A stretch of 64,000 bases of DNA from Pseudaquabacterium terrae (GTDB lineage Bacteria; Pseudomonadota; Gammaproteobacteria; Burkholderiales; Burkholderiaceae_C), in the NCBI RefSeq assembly GCF_013266755.1, contig NZ_JABRWJ010000003.1, forward strand, positions 186,001 to 250,000. Direction: 5' to 3'. Under the pieces are notes generated by a model, which searched no databases, was not told where the DNA came from, and worked only from the letters and a program-made list of their open reading frames with translations. How positions within the stretch are numbered: position 1 is the stretch's first letter; the number at the start of each line of letters is the position of its first letter. This document shows, piece after piece, positions 9,215 to 18,611 of this stretch. The position numbers and the translations under genes are program-made.

Positions 9215-9310
9215 GGGATCTCCTTGCACCGTTGCGGGCCTTGTCCACATGGACCGCAAGACGTTGCTCGCACCGGCGAGCCCGGTCTGTGCGCTGGCGC
9301 ACGGCGCGAC

Positions 9311-9329
9311 GCGATCGTCGAACGATCGC
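9311..9329. promoter_or_regulatory. Perfect inverted repeat between nirK and the Bug gene
   Basis: GCGATCGT-CGA-ACGATCGC is an 8-bp perfect inverted repeat in the divergent 152-bp gap, 38 bases before the Bug ATG. It could be an operator for either gene. It does not resemble FNR, NnrR or NsrR sites. Confidence 0.4.
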
Positions 9330-9366
9330 TGCGGGGCTAAAGTCGGCCCGACGACGGAGGTGACCG

Positions 9367-10338
9367 ATGATCACGCGACGAACCGTGCTGTTGTCTGCCC
9401 CGCTGCTCGGGCTGCCTTTCGCCGGCGTGAGAGCGCAGGCCTTCCCGAGCAAACCGCTGCGCTACATCGTGCCGGTGCCGCCCGGCGGCGGCAGCGACTT
9501 CGTCGGCCGCACGGTGTGCGAGCGCTGGGGCAGGCTGCTGGGCCAGAGCTTCATCGTCGACAACATCGGCGGCGGCGGCGGCGTGATCGCCGCCACGGCG
9601 ACGATCAAGGCGCCCGCCGACGGCTACACGCTGATGCAGGGCTATGTGGCCACGCACGGCACCAGCCCGGCCACGCGCCGGCTGCCCTACGACCCGATCA
9701 AGGACTTCACGCCGGTGGGCATGATCGGCGGCACGCCGAACGTGCTGGTGGTGAACGCCACGCTGCCGGTCAACGACCTCAAGGGCTTCGTCGAGTACCT
9801 GAAGGCGAACCCGGGCAAGTTCAGCTACGGCTCGGCCGGCAACGGCACGCTGACGCAGCTGGTGATGGAGCTGTTCAAGCAGCAGACCGGCACCTTCGTC
9901 GTGCACGTGCCCTATCGCGGGATCGCACCGGCCTTCAACGACCTGCTGGGCGGGCAGACGCAGGCGATGTTCCCGGGCCTGGCCGCGGCGCTGCCGCACA
10001 TCCGCTCGGGCCGGGTCAAGGCGCTGGCGCTGACCGGCCAGCAACGCCAGGCCACGGTGAAGGACGTGCCGACGATGATCGAGTCGGGCTTCCAGGGATT
10101 CGACGCGCTGCAGTGGTACGGCGTCGTCGGCCCGGCCGGCCTGCCGGCGCCGATCGTCAAGCAGCTGAACGACACGCTCAACGAGGTGCTGACGGCCACC
10201 GACATGAAGGACAAGCTGGCCGGCGAAGCCGTCGAGCCGATGCCGATGCGGCCGGAGCAGTTCGGCAGCTACATGCAGGCCGACCTGATGCGCTGGAAGG
10301 CGCTGGCCGCCGAGCGCAACATCCGCCTGGAAGAGTGA
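9367..10338 (+). CDS. Bug/TctC-family substrate-binding protein
   Basis: A 323-residue periplasmic solute-binding protein. The signal peptide has adjacent arginines (MITRRTVLLSAPLLGLPFAGVRAQA), followed by LRYIVPVPPGGGSDFVGRTV, IVDNIGGGGGVIAATATIK and VPYRGIAPAFNDLLGGQ, the usual Bug motifs. GGAGGTGA precedes the ATG. It is 7 bases upstream of an MmgE/PrpD gene, and the pair is probably an operon. The ligand is likely a carboxylate related to that enzyme's substrate (inference). It is clearly diverged from the Bug protein at 3512, so it is not a recent duplicate. Confidence 0.93.
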   Translation: MITRRTVLLSAPLLGLPFAGVRAQAFPSKPLRYIVPVPPGGGSDFVGRTVCERWGRLLGQSFIVDNIGGGGGVIAATATIKAPADGYTLMQGYVATHGTSPATRRLPYDPIKDFTPVGMIGGTPNVLVVNATLPVNDLKGFVEYLKANPGKFSYGSAGNGTLTQLVMELFKQQTGTFVVHVPYRGIAPAFNDLLGGQTQAMFPGLAAALPHIRSGRVKALALTGQQRQATVKDVPTMIESGFQGFDALQWYGVVGPAGLPAPIVKQLNDTLNEVLTATDMKDKLAGEAVEPMPMRPEQFGSYMQADLMRWKALAAERNIRLEE

Positions 10339-10345
10339 GCACCGC

Positions 10346-11725
10346 ATGGCACGCAACACCCAGGTCGCCGCCGACCACGCCGCTCCGCCGATCACGCAGA
10401 TCCTGGCCGGCTTCGTCGCCACCCATCCGTCGCGCGGATGGTCCAACGCGGTCGAGCACGAAGCGCAACGCACCTTCCTGAACTGGGCCGGCTGCGCCGT
10501 CGGCGCGGCCACGCACGAGGCGATGCGGGCCGCGCTGGCCGCCGTGCAGGTGCTGCAGCCCACCGCGCAGGCCAGCGTGCTCGGCCGCCGCGAGCAGGTG
10601 GACATCGCGAGCGCGGCGCTGCTGAACGGCATCAGCTCGCACACCTTCGATTTCGACGACACGCACCTGTTGACCATCATCCATCCGGCCGGGCCGGTGG
10701 CCTCGGCCGCGCTGGCGCTGGCCGAACACCTGGATGCGAGCGGGCGCGCGCTGATCGACGCGCTGGTGCTCGGCATCGACGTGTCCTGCCGCATCGGCAA
10801 CCTGATGTACCCGGAACACTACGACCGCGGCTGGCACATCACCGGATCGACCGGTAGCTTGGGCGCCGCCGCGGCCTGCGCCCGGCTGCTCGGGCTGGAC
10901 ACCCACGCCACGGCGATGGCGCTGGGCATCGCCGCCTCGCAGCCGGTGGGGCTGCGCGAGCAGTTCGGCACGATGACCAAGCCGTTCCACCCGGGCGCCG
11001 CGGCGCGGGCCGGGCTGACGTCGGCGCTGCTCGCGCAGCACGGCTTCACGGCCAGCACGCGGGCGCTGGAGGCCCCGCGCGGCTACGCGCAGACGGTGTC
11101 GACCAAATGCGCCTGGCACGAAGCGACCGACGAGCTGGGCGAGCGCTTCGAGATCTCCTTCAACACCTACAAGCCCTTCGCCTGCGGCATCGTCATCCAT
11201 CCGGTCATCGATGCCAGCGTGCAGCTGCGCGAACAGGGTGTGCGGGCGGAGGACATCCAGCGCATCGAGCTGCGGGTGCACTCGCTGGTGCTGGAGCTCA
11301 CCGGCAAGCAGGAACCGGCGAATGGCCTGGAGGCCAAGTTCAGCGTCTACCACGGCTGCGCGGCGGGGCTGATCTTCGGTCGCGCCGGCGAGCCCCAGTT
11401 CGCCGATGAGATCGTCACGCGCGACGACGTCGTGGCGCTGCGCCGCAAGGTGACGGCCACCGTGGACGATTCGATCGACGAAGCCGCGGCGCACGTGAGC
11501 GCGACGCTGGCCGATGGCCGGCGCGTGCAGGTCGTCGTCGAACACGCCATCGGCTCGCTGAAGCGGCCGATGAGCGACGCCGCGCTCGAGGCGAAGTTCA
11601 GCGACCAGGCCGAGCCGGTGCTGGGTGCCGACCGCACGGCGCAGCTGATCGCCGCCTGCCGCGGGATTGCCGATCTGCCGAGCGTGCGCGCGCTCGCTGC
11701 GCTGGCGCGGCCCGCCGCCGGTTAA
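10346..11725 (+). CDS. MmgE/PrpD-family protein (2-methylcitrate dehydratase-like)
   Basis: A 459-residue member of the MmgE/PrpD fold family: FLNWAGCAVGAATHEAMR near the N-terminus, the conserved SSHTFDFDDTHLLTIIHPAGPVASAAL segment, GSTGSLGAAAACARLLGLD, and GTMTKPFHPGAAARAGL. Members include 2-methylcitrate dehydratase and cis-aconitate decarboxylase, but many relatives associated with Bug proteins have unknown substrates. No prpB or prpC genes are nearby, so a propionate role is not supported. It is cytoplasmic and follows the Bug gene by 7 bases, suggesting that the transported acid is its substrate or precursor. Confidence 0.9.
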   Translation: MARNTQVAADHAAPPITQILAGFVATHPSRGWSNAVEHEAQRTFLNWAGCAVGAATHEAMRAALAAVQVLQPTAQASVLGRREQVDIASAALLNGISSHTFDFDDTHLLTIIHPAGPVASAALALAEHLDASGRALIDALVLGIDVSCRIGNLMYPEHYDRGWHITGSTGSLGAAAACARLLGLDTHATAMALGIAASQPVGLREQFGTMTKPFHPGAAARAGLTSALLAQHGFTASTRALEAPRGYAQTVSTKCAWHEATDELGERFEISFNTYKPFACGIVIHPVIDASVQLREQGVRAEDIQRIELRVHSLVLELTGKQEPANGLEAKFSVYHGCAAGLIFGRAGEPQFADEIVTRDDVVALRRKVTATVDDSIDEAAAHVSATLADGRRVQVVVEHAIGSLKRPMSDAALEAKFSDQAEPVLGADRTAQLIAACRGIADLPSVRALAALARPAAG

Positions 11726-11741
11726 GACCCGGGCGCGCGCT

Positions 11742-12926
11742 TCACGCGTGCAACGGCAGGTAGCGCACCGCGAGCACGCCTTCGATCGCCGCGATGTCCG
11801 CCAGCACCGACGGCGCCACCGCGCTGTCGACGTCGACCAGCGTGTAGGCCACGTCGCCGCGCGACTTGTTGACCATGTTGTGGATGTTCAGCCCGGCCTG
11901 GGCCATCGCGGTCGAGATCTGGCCCAGCATGTTGGGCACGTTGGCATTGGCGATCGCGACGCGGTAATCCGACTCGCGGCCCATCGCCACCGCGGGAAAG
12001 TTGACCGAGTTCGCGACGTTGCCGTGCTCCAGGTAGTCGCGCAGCTGGTCGACCACCATCAGCGCGCAGTTCTCTTCCGCTTCGCGCGTCGATGCGCCCA
12101 GGTGCGGCAGCGCGATGAACTTCGGATGGGCCAGCAGCGCCGGGCTCGGGAAGTCGCAGACGTAGTAACCGAGCTGCTTGCGGTTCAGCGCCGCCAGCAC
12201 CGCGCCTTCGTTGACGACGCCTTCGCGCGAGAAGTTCAGCAGCACCGCGCCGGGCTTCATCTGCATCACGTTGTCGGCGTTGACCAAGTCGCGGGTCGCG
12301 TCGACCAGCGGCACGTGCAGCGTGATGAAGTGCGAGCCGCGCAGCACCTCGGCGACGCTGTGCGCCTTGCGCACCTGCGCCGGCAGGCTCCAGGCGGCGT
12401 CGACCGTGATCTCCGGGTCGTAGCCCATCACGTTCATGCCGAGCTTGATCGCGGCATCGGCCACCAGGCAGCCGACCTTGCCGAGACCGACGATGCCCAG
12501 TGTCTGGCCGGCGAGCTCGATGCCGGCGAAGGCCTTCTTGCCCTCCTCGACCGCGCGCTCGATGTCGGCCGCCTGCGCGTCGAGCCCGGCGACGAAGTGC
12601 AGCGCCGCCGGCAGGTTGCGCGCCGCCAGCAGCATGCCGGCGACCACCAGCTCCTTGACCGCGTTGGCATTCGCGCCCGGCGCATTGAACACCGGCACGC
12701 CGCGCGCGCTCATCGCCTTGACGGGGATGTTGTTGGTGCCGGCGCCGGCCCGCGCGATCGCGCGCACGCTGGCCGGGATCTGCATGCCGTGCATGTCGGC
12801 CGAACGCAGCAGCACCGCGCTCGGATCGGCCACGTGCTCGCCGACGGTGTAGCGCTCGGCCGGCAGCTTGGCCAGGCCGCGCGGCGAGATCTGGTTCAGC
12901 ACCAGGATGTTGAGGTGCTCAGCCAT
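11742..12926 (-). CDS. serA: D-3-phosphoglycerate dehydrogenase
   Basis: A 394-residue NAD-dependent D-2-hydroxyacid dehydrogenase with a C-terminal ACT domain (about 318-394), the domain through which serine commonly inhibits SerA. The cofactor loop is GIVGLGKVG. Catalytic residues are seen in [13 protein letters not shown] (Arg) and [14 protein letters not shown] (His). It oxidises 3-phosphoglycerate to 3-phosphohydroxypyruvate, the first step of serine synthesis. Its start overlaps the end of serC by 8 bp, so the two are translated from one message and perform consecutive steps. Length and architecture are normal. Confidence 0.96.
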   Translation of the reverse strand: MAEHLNILVLNQISPRGLAKLPAERYTVGEHVADPSAVLLRSADMHGMQIPASVRAIARAGAGTNNIPVKAMSARGVPVFNAPGANANAVKELVVAGMLLAARNLPAALHFVAGLDAQAADIERAVEEGKKAFAGIELAGQTLGIVGLGKVGCLVADAAIKLGMNVMGYDPEITVDAAWSLPAQVRKAHSVAEVLRGSHFITLHVPLVDATRDLVNADNVMQMKPGAVLLNFSREGVVNEGAVLAALNRKQLGYYVCDFPSPALLAHPKFIALPHLGASTREAEENCALMVVDQLRDYLEHGNVANSVNFPAVAMGRESDYRVAIANANVPNMLGQISTAMAQAGLNIHNMVNKSRGDVAYTLVDVDSAVAPSVLADIAAIEGVLAVRYLPLHA

Positions 12927-14001
12927 GAGACGCCTCGAACTCCTTCATGTAGGCCACCAGTGCCTTCACCCCGTCGACCGGCATCGCGTTGTAGATCGAT
13001 GCGCGCATGCCGCCCACCGAGCGGTGGCCCTTGAGCTGCAGCATGCCGCGCTCTTCGGCGCCTTTGAGGAAGGCCGCGTCCAGCGCGTCGTCGCGCAGCT
13101 TGAACGGCACGTTCATCAGCGAGCGGTCTTCGCGCGCCACCGGGTTGCGGTAGAAGCTGCTGCTGTCGAGGTAGTCGTACAGCAGCGCCGCCTTGGCGCG
13201 GTTGTGAACCTCCATCGCGGCCAGCCCGCCGTTCGACTTGAGCCACTGGAAGGTCAGCCCGGCGATGTAGATCGCGTAGGTCGGCGGGGTGTTGTACATC
13301 GAGTCGTTGTCGGCCTGCGTCTTCAGATCGAAGGCCGACGGCGTGATCGGCAGCGCCTGGCCGATCAGGTCGTCGCGCACGATGACGATCGTCAGCCCCG
13401 ACGGGCCGATGTTCTTCTGCGCGCCACCGTAGATCAGGCCGTAGCGGCTGACGTCGACCGGCCGCGACAGGATGTTCGACGACATGTCGGCGACCAGCGG
13501 CACGCTGCCGGTGTCCGGCGTCCAGTGGTATTCGACGCCGCCGATCGTTTCGTTGGAGCAGATGTGCACGTAGGCGGCGTTCGGGTCGAGCTTCCAGCTG
13601 TCCTGCTTCGGCACGCTGGTGAAGTGGCCGGCCTCGGCGCTGGCAGCGACGTTGACGCTGCAGTACTTGCCGGCCTCCTTCAGCGACTTCTTCGACCACT
13701 CGCCGGTGTTCACGTAGTCGGCGCCCGCCTTGCCGCGCAGCAGGTTCATCGGCACGAAGGCGTTCTGGCCGATTGCGCCGCCCTGCAGGAACAGCACCTT
13801 GTAGTTGGCCGGAATGGCCATCAGCTCGCGCAGCAGTTTCTCGGCTTCGGCGTGGATCGCGATGAACTCTTTGCCGCGGTGGCTCATCTCCATCACCGAC
13901 ATGCCGGAACCATGCCAGTCGAGCATCTCTTCGGCGGCCTGGCGCAGCACGGGTTCAGGCAGGGTCGCCGGACCGGCGGAGAAGTTGAAAACACGCGTCA
14001 T
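12919..14001 (-). CDS. serC: Phosphoserine aminotransferase
   Basis: A 360-residue PLP-dependent aminotransferase. It starts with the class hallmark [15 protein letters not shown], has [20 protein letters not shown] for phosphate binding, and the PLP lysine K196 in [14 protein letters not shown]. It transaminates phosphohydroxypyruvate to phosphoserine with glutamate, and acts in pyridoxine synthesis in many bacteria. GGAGCCC lies upstream of the ATG. It is the first gene of a serC-serA unit. SerB is not in the window. Confidence 0.97.
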   Translation of the reverse strand: MTRVFNFSAGPATLPEPVLRQAAEEMLDWHGSGMSVMEMSHRGKEFIAIHAEAEKLLRELMAIPANYKVLFLQGGAIGQNAFVPMNLLRGKAGADYVNTGEWSKKSLKEAGKYCSVNVAASAEAGHFTSVPKQDSWKLDPNAAYVHICSNETIGGVEYHWTPDTGSVPLVADMSSNILSRPVDVSRYGLIYGGAQKNIGPSGLTIVIVRDDLIGQALPITPSAFDLKTQADNDSMYNTPPTYAIYIAGLTFQWLKSNGGLAAMEVHNRAKAALLYDYLDSSSFYRNPVAREDRSLMNVPFKLRDDALDAAFLKGAEERGMLQLKGHRSVGGMRASIYNAMPVDGVKALVAYMKEFEASHG

Positions 14002-14090
14002 TCAAGGGCTCCGGGAGTGGCACAACGCGTGCGGCGCACGCGAGGGGCGAGCATATCGGATCGCCTGCCCGCCGCCGCTCCCCAAGCCAT

Positions 14091-15479
14091 TCAAGCCCAG
14101 CCGCCGCCCAGCGTGCGGTACAGCGTCACCTGGTTCGTCAGCCGCGCCAGCTGCACGCCGATCAGCGCCTGCCGGGCAGTGACCATCTCGCGCTGGGCGT
14201 CGAGCACTTCCAGGTAGCCTTGCGCGCCTTGGCGGAAGCGGATGTCGGACAGGCGGAAGGCATCGGCCGTCGCCGCGACCAGCGACTGCTGCGCATCGAG
14301 CTGCTCGCCCATCGTGCCGCGCTGTGCCAGCGCGTCGGCGACGTCGCGGAACGCGCGTTGGATGGCTGCCTCGTAGTGCGCGATCGCGATGTCGCGGTCG
14401 ACCTGCGCCACGTCGAGCGCGGCGCGCCGGCGGCCGCCGTCGAAGATCGGCAGCACGATCTGCGGCACGAAGGCCCAGGCACCGGCGCCGCCCTGGAACA
14501 GCTCGCCCAGCGCGCGGCTGGCGACGCCGCCGCTGGCGGTCAGCGTGACGCTCGGGAAGAACGCGGCGCGCGCGGCGCCGATGTGCGCGTTCGCGGCCAT
14601 CAGCCGATGCTCGGCCGCGCGGATGTCCGGGCGGCGCTGCAGCAGCTGCGACGGCACGCCCGCCGGCAGCGTGTCCTGCGCCGCCACCGGCGCCAGCGAT
14701 TCGGGCAGCAGCTCGGCCGACAGCGGCGCGCCGACCAGCAGCGCCAGCGCGTTCTGATGCTGCGCGACGCGGGTCGTGAAGCGCGCCAGGTCGGCGCGCG
14801 CGGAGTCGACGGTGGTCTGCGCGCGGCGCAGGTCGATCTGCGACGCGACGCCCGACTCGACGCGGTGGCGGATCAGCGTGTGCGCGCTGCGCTGGTTGTC
14901 CAGCGTCTCGCGCGCCAGGCGTTGCCGCTCGCGGTCCGCCGCCAGCTCGAGCCAGGCGCTCGCGACCTCGGCGACCAGGCTGATCTGCGCGCTGCGCCGG
15001 GCCTCCTCGGTGGCCAGGAACTGCTGCAGCGCGGCGTCGTCCAGGCTGCGCACGCGGCCGAAGAAGTCGAGCTCATAACTGCTGATGCCGATGGCCGCGT
15101 CGTGCCGGCGGATGGTTTCGGCGCGGCCGCTGGGCGCGAGGCCGGCCGGCGTGCGCTGCAGCGACGACGACAGGCCGGCGTCGAACGACGGCAGCCGGTC
15201 CGCACGCTCGATGCGATGCAGCGCACGCGCGCGCTCGATGTTCAGCGCCGCGACGCCGAGATCGCGGTTGTGCTGCAGCGCCAGGCCGATCAGCGTGCGC
15301 AGCCGTGCATCGGTGAAGAACTGCTGCCAGGCCAGCGGCTCGGCCAGCGCGCCGTCCGCGGCAGCGCTCGCGCCGGGCCACGCCGCCGGCACCGGTGCGG
15401 CGGGCCGCTGGTAGTCCGGCGCCAGGCTGGTGCAACCGGCCAGCACCAGCGCCGTCACCAGCAGCGAGATCGATCTCAT
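14091..15479 (-). CDS. RND efflux outer-membrane factor (NodT/OprM-type lipoprotein)
   Basis: A 462-residue outer-membrane channel subunit. A lipoprotein signal (LLVTALVLAGC, lipidated Cys16) is followed by YQRPAAPVPAAWP, the typical mature N-terminus of NodT-family proteins, and two TolC-like repeats rich in long helices. I chose the ATG at 15479 because AAGGAG precedes it; an upstream ATG at 15515 lacks one. It follows the permease gene and forms the exit duct of the tripartite pump. It is the last of three pump genes on this strand. Confidence 0.94.
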   Translation of the reverse strand: MRSISLLVTALVLAGCTSLAPDYQRPAAPVPAAWPGASAAADGALAEPLAWQQFFTDARLRTLIGLALQHNRDLGVAALNIERARALHRIERADRLPSFDAGLSSSLQRTPAGLAPSGRAETIRRHDAAIGISSYELDFFGRVRSLDDAALQQFLATEEARRSAQISLVAEVASAWLELAADRERQRLARETLDNQRSAHTLIRHRVESGVASQIDLRRAQTTVDSARADLARFTTRVAQHQNALALLVGAPLSAELLPESLAPVAAQDTLPAGVPSQLLQRRPDIRAAEHRLMAANAHIGAARAAFFPSVTLTASGGVASRALGELFQGGAGAWAFVPQIVLPIFDGGRRRAALDVAQVDRDIAIAHYEAAIQRAFRDVADALAQRGTMGEQLDAQQSLVAATADAFRLSDIRFRQGAQGYLEVLDAQREMVTARQALIGVQLARLTNQVTLYRTLGGGWA

Positions 15480-15514
15480 CGTTTGACTCCTTGTTCGTTT
15501 GTTCAGGAGTGGCA

Positions 15515-18500
15515 TCAGGCCGCGACAACCGCGCCCGGCGCCACCTCGTCCGCGCCGGCGGCAGCCTGCGCTGCCCGGCGGTCCTTCGCGATCAGCATGT
15601 AGAACACCGGCACGACGACCAGCGTGAACAGCGTGCCGATGACCATGCCGCTGACCAGCACCGTGCCGATGCTGTTGCGCGCCTGCGCGCCAGGCCCCGA
15701 CACCAGCACCAGCGGCAGGTGGCCGAAGACCGTCGCGGCCGAGGTCATCAGCACCGGCCGCAGCCGTGTCAGCGCCGCCTCGCGCAGGGCAGCGAGCTTG
15801 GCGTGGCCACGGGCCTGCAGCGTATTGGCGAACTCGACGATCAGGATGCCGTTCTTCGCGACCAGCCCGACCAGCGTGATCAGCCCGACCTGCGAGTAGA
15901 TGTTGATCGTCGTCAGGTCGAGGAAGCTGAACACCAGCGCACCGGAGATCGCCAGCGGCACCGAGCCGAGCAGCACGATCAGCGGATCGCGAAAGCTCCT
16001 GAACTGTGCCGCCAACACCAGGTAGATCAGCACCAGGCTGAAGCCCAGCGTCACCGCCAGCGCCGAGCCTTCGTGGCGGATCTGGCGCGACTCGCCCGCG
16101 TGGTCCAGCACCACGCGGCCGTCGCCGGCCGAACGCGCCGCAACCTCCAGCACGCGCAAACCTTCTTCCTTCGTCACGCCCGGCGCGACGCCGCCGAACA
16201 CGCGCAGCGCGTTGCGCTGCTGGAAGCGGTTCAGCGTGCGCGGCGCGGTGCTGGTCTCGATGCGCGCGAAGGTCGACACCGGCACCAACGCACCGCCCGG
16301 GGTCCTGATCTTCAGGTCGAGCAGCGGCGCGATCGACGCGCGGCCGTCGTCGCCGATCTGCGGAATGACCTTGTAGCTGCGATCGAACCAGTTGAAGCGG
16401 TTGACGTGGTTGCCGCCGAGCAGCGTGCCGAGCTCGCGGCCGACGCTGGCCAGGTCGAGCCCTAGGTCGGCGATGCGCTCGCGGTCGAGCACCACGCGCG
16501 CCTCCGGCAGGTCGAGCTTCAGGTCGGTGTCGACGTAGAGGAACTTGCCGCTCTTCATGCCGGCATTCACGACCTGGCCGACGATCTGCAGCTGCTGCTC
16601 GAGCGGCTCGTCGCTCTGCAGCACCAGCTCGACGTCGTACTGCCCGGGCGTCGGCAGCGGCGGATCGAGCCGCGGGAACACGCGCAGCCCCGGCACCTGC
16701 GACAACGCACCGTAGACCTCACCGTACATCTGTTCGGTCGAGCGCTCGCGCTCGGTCCACGGCTTGACGACGATGCCGCCGAAGCCGCCCCAATTGGCCG
16801 TCAGCGACCAGGTGAACTCGGTCTCGGGGAAGGCCTGCACCGCCTTCACGATGTCCAGATGGTCCCGGGTCGTCGCGGCCAGCGACGCATCGGGCGAGGC
16901 TTCGTAGAACAGGCTGATGTGGCGCTGGTCCTCCACCGGCGCCAGCTCCTGGCGCGAGAAGGTGTACAGCGGCCAGGCCGCCGCGGTGATCAGCAGCGCG
17001 CCGGCGACGATGGCCGTGCGCAGGCCGAGCGCGACGTCCAGCACGCGGCCGTAGGCGGCGCGCACGCGGTCGAACTGGCGGTTGACGAAGCGCGTCAGCC
17101 GGCCCTCGTGGCCGCCCTCGTGCACGAAGTGCGCGCTCATCACCGGCGACAGCGTCACCGCGACGATGCCCGAGACGACCACCGCCGCCGCCAGCGTGAT
17201 CGCAAATTCGAGGAACAGCGCGCCGGTCAGGCCGCTCTGGATGCCGATCGGCGCATACACCGCGGCCAGCGTGATCGTCATCGCGACGATCGGGCCGAAC
17301 AGCTCGCGCGCACCGGCCAGCGCCGCATCGAAACGCGACTTGCCGTCGCGCACGTGGCGCTCGACGTTCTCGACGACGACGATCGCGTCGTCGACCACCA
17401 GCCCCACCGACAGCACGATCGCCAGCAGCGTCAGCAGGTTCAGGCTGAAGCCGAAGGCGAACATCACCGCGCCGGCGCCGATCAGCGACACCGGCATCGC
17501 CACCAGCGGCACGAGCGCGGTGCGCGCCGAGCCGAGGAACAGGAACACCACCAGCGCGACGATGGCGACGGTCTCGGCCAGCGTCTTGCTGATCTCCGTC
17601 AGCGCGTCGCGCATGAACATCGTGCCGTCCCACACCAGGCGCATTTCGATGTCCCTGGGCAGCGCCGGGCGCAGCTCGTCCATCTTCGCGCGCAGGCGGT
17701 CAGCCACCTCCAGCTCGTTGGCGCCGGGCACCGGCCAGATGCCGAGGTAGACGGCCTCCTGCGCGTTGTACTTCGCGGCCAGCTGCGCCTCCTCGGCGCC
17801 GAGCTCGACGCGCGCGACATCGGCCAGCCGCACCACCGCGCCGCGCCGCTCGGCGACGATCAGCTGCTTGAATTCGTCGACCGAGCGCAGGTCGGTGTTG
17901 GCGAGCACATTGACCTGCACCTGGTCGTTGCGCGTCTGGCCGACCGCGGCGAGGTAGTTGTTGCGCTGCAGGGCAGCCTGCACGTCGCCGGGCGTGAGGT
18001 TCAGCGCGGCCAGGCGATCGGGGTCGATCCACACGCGCATGGCGATGTTGCGGCCGCCTTCGTTGTTGGTGACGCGCTGCACGCCGTCGATCGTCGCCAG
18101 CCGCGGCTGCACGTTGCGCAGCAGGTAGTCGGTGATCGCCGAGACGCTGCGCTCGCCGGAGCTGAAGCTCAGGTAGAAGGTGCCGTAGGGCCGGTCGGCG
18201 CGTTGTACCTCCACCGCCGGCGGCTCGGCATCGCCGGGCAATTCGGAGCGCACCTGCTGCAGCCGCGCCGTCACCTCGGCCAGCGCGGCGGTCGCGCTGT
18301 GGTTCAGCTTCAGCCGCACGGTGACGGTGCTGACGCCGGCGCGGCTGCTCGATTCGACGTGGTCGACGCCTGAGATCGCCGACACCGAGCGTTCGATCGG
18401 CGTCGTCAGGAAGCCGCGCACCGTCTCCGCGCCGGCGCCGGTGTAGACCGTGGTGATGACGATCGACGAGCTTTCGAGGTTCGGGTACTGCTGCACCGGC

Positions 18501-18598
18501 AAGGTCGACAGGGCGCGCCAGCCGACCAGCGCGATAACCAGGTTGACCACCACGGCCAGGACCGGGTGGCGGATGAAGAGATCGGTGAAGGAACGCAT
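15515..18598 (-). CDS. RND efflux permease (HAE1/AcrB-MexF family)
   Basis: A 1027-residue inner-membrane proton antiporter of the AcrB size class. It begins FTDLFIRHPVLAVVVNLVIALVGW, then LPVQQYPNLESSSIVI and PIERSVSAISGVDHVESSS, and carries the transmembrane helix 4 motif GLVVDDAIVVVENVERH, whose aspartates relay protons. The C-terminal half repeats the topology and includes LVGLVAKNGILIVEFAN. AAAGGGG precedes the ATG at 18598. It exports hydrophobic or amphiphilic compounds with the adaptor and outer-membrane factor either side. Substrate range is not predictable. Confidence 0.96.
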   Translation of the reverse strand: MRSFTDLFIRHPVLAVVVNLVIALVGWRALSTLPVQQYPNLESSSIVITTVYTGAGAETVRGFLTTPIERSVSAISGVDHVESSSRAGVSTVTVRLKLNHSATAALAEVTARLQQVRSELPGDAEPPAVEVQRADRPYGTFYLSFSSGERSVSAITDYLLRNVQPRLATIDGVQRVTNNEGGRNIAMRVWIDPDRLAALNLTPGDVQAALQRNNYLAAVGQTRNDQVQVNVLANTDLRSVDEFKQLIVAERRGAVVRLADVARVELGAEEAQLAAKYNAQEAVYLGIWPVPGANELEVADRLRAKMDELRPALPRDIEMRLVWDGTMFMRDALTEISKTLAETVAIVALVVFLFLGSARTALVPLVAMPVSLIGAGAVMFAFGFSLNLLTLLAIVLSVGLVVDDAIVVVENVERHVRDGKSRFDAALAGARELFGPIVAMTITLAAVYAPIGIQSGLTGALFLEFAITLAAAVVVSGIVAVTLSPVMSAHFVHEGGHEGRLTRFVNRQFDRVRAAYGRVLDVALGLRTAIVAGALLITAAAWPLYTFSRQELAPVEDQRHISLFYEASPDASLAATTRDHLDIVKAVQAFPETEFTWSLTANWGGFGGIVVKPWTERERSTEQMYGEVYGALSQVPGLRVFPRLDPPLPTPGQYDVELVLQSDEPLEQQLQIVGQVVNAGMKSGKFLYVDTDLKLDLPEARVVLDRERIADLGLDLASVGRELGTLLGGNHVNRFNWFDRSYKVIPQIGDDGRASIAPLLDLKIRTPGGALVPVSTFARIETSTAPRTLNRFQQRNALRVFGGVAPGVTKEEGLRVLEVAARSAGDGRVVLDHAGESRQIRHEGSALAVTLGFSLVLIYLVLAAQFRSFRDPLIVLLGSVPLAISGALVFSFLDLTTINIYSQVGLITLVGLVAKNGILIVEFANTLQARGHAKLAALREAALTRLRPVLMTSAATVFGHLPLVLVSGPGAQARNSIGTVLVSGMVIGTLFTLVVVPVFYMLIAKDRRAAQAAAGADEVAPGAVVAA

Positions 18599-18611
18599 GG
18601 CCGTGCCCCTT

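Noticed and set aside
9215-9366. FNR/NNR-type box for nirK
   Set aside because: No TTGAT-N4-ATCAA-like sequence was found on either strand of the gap.
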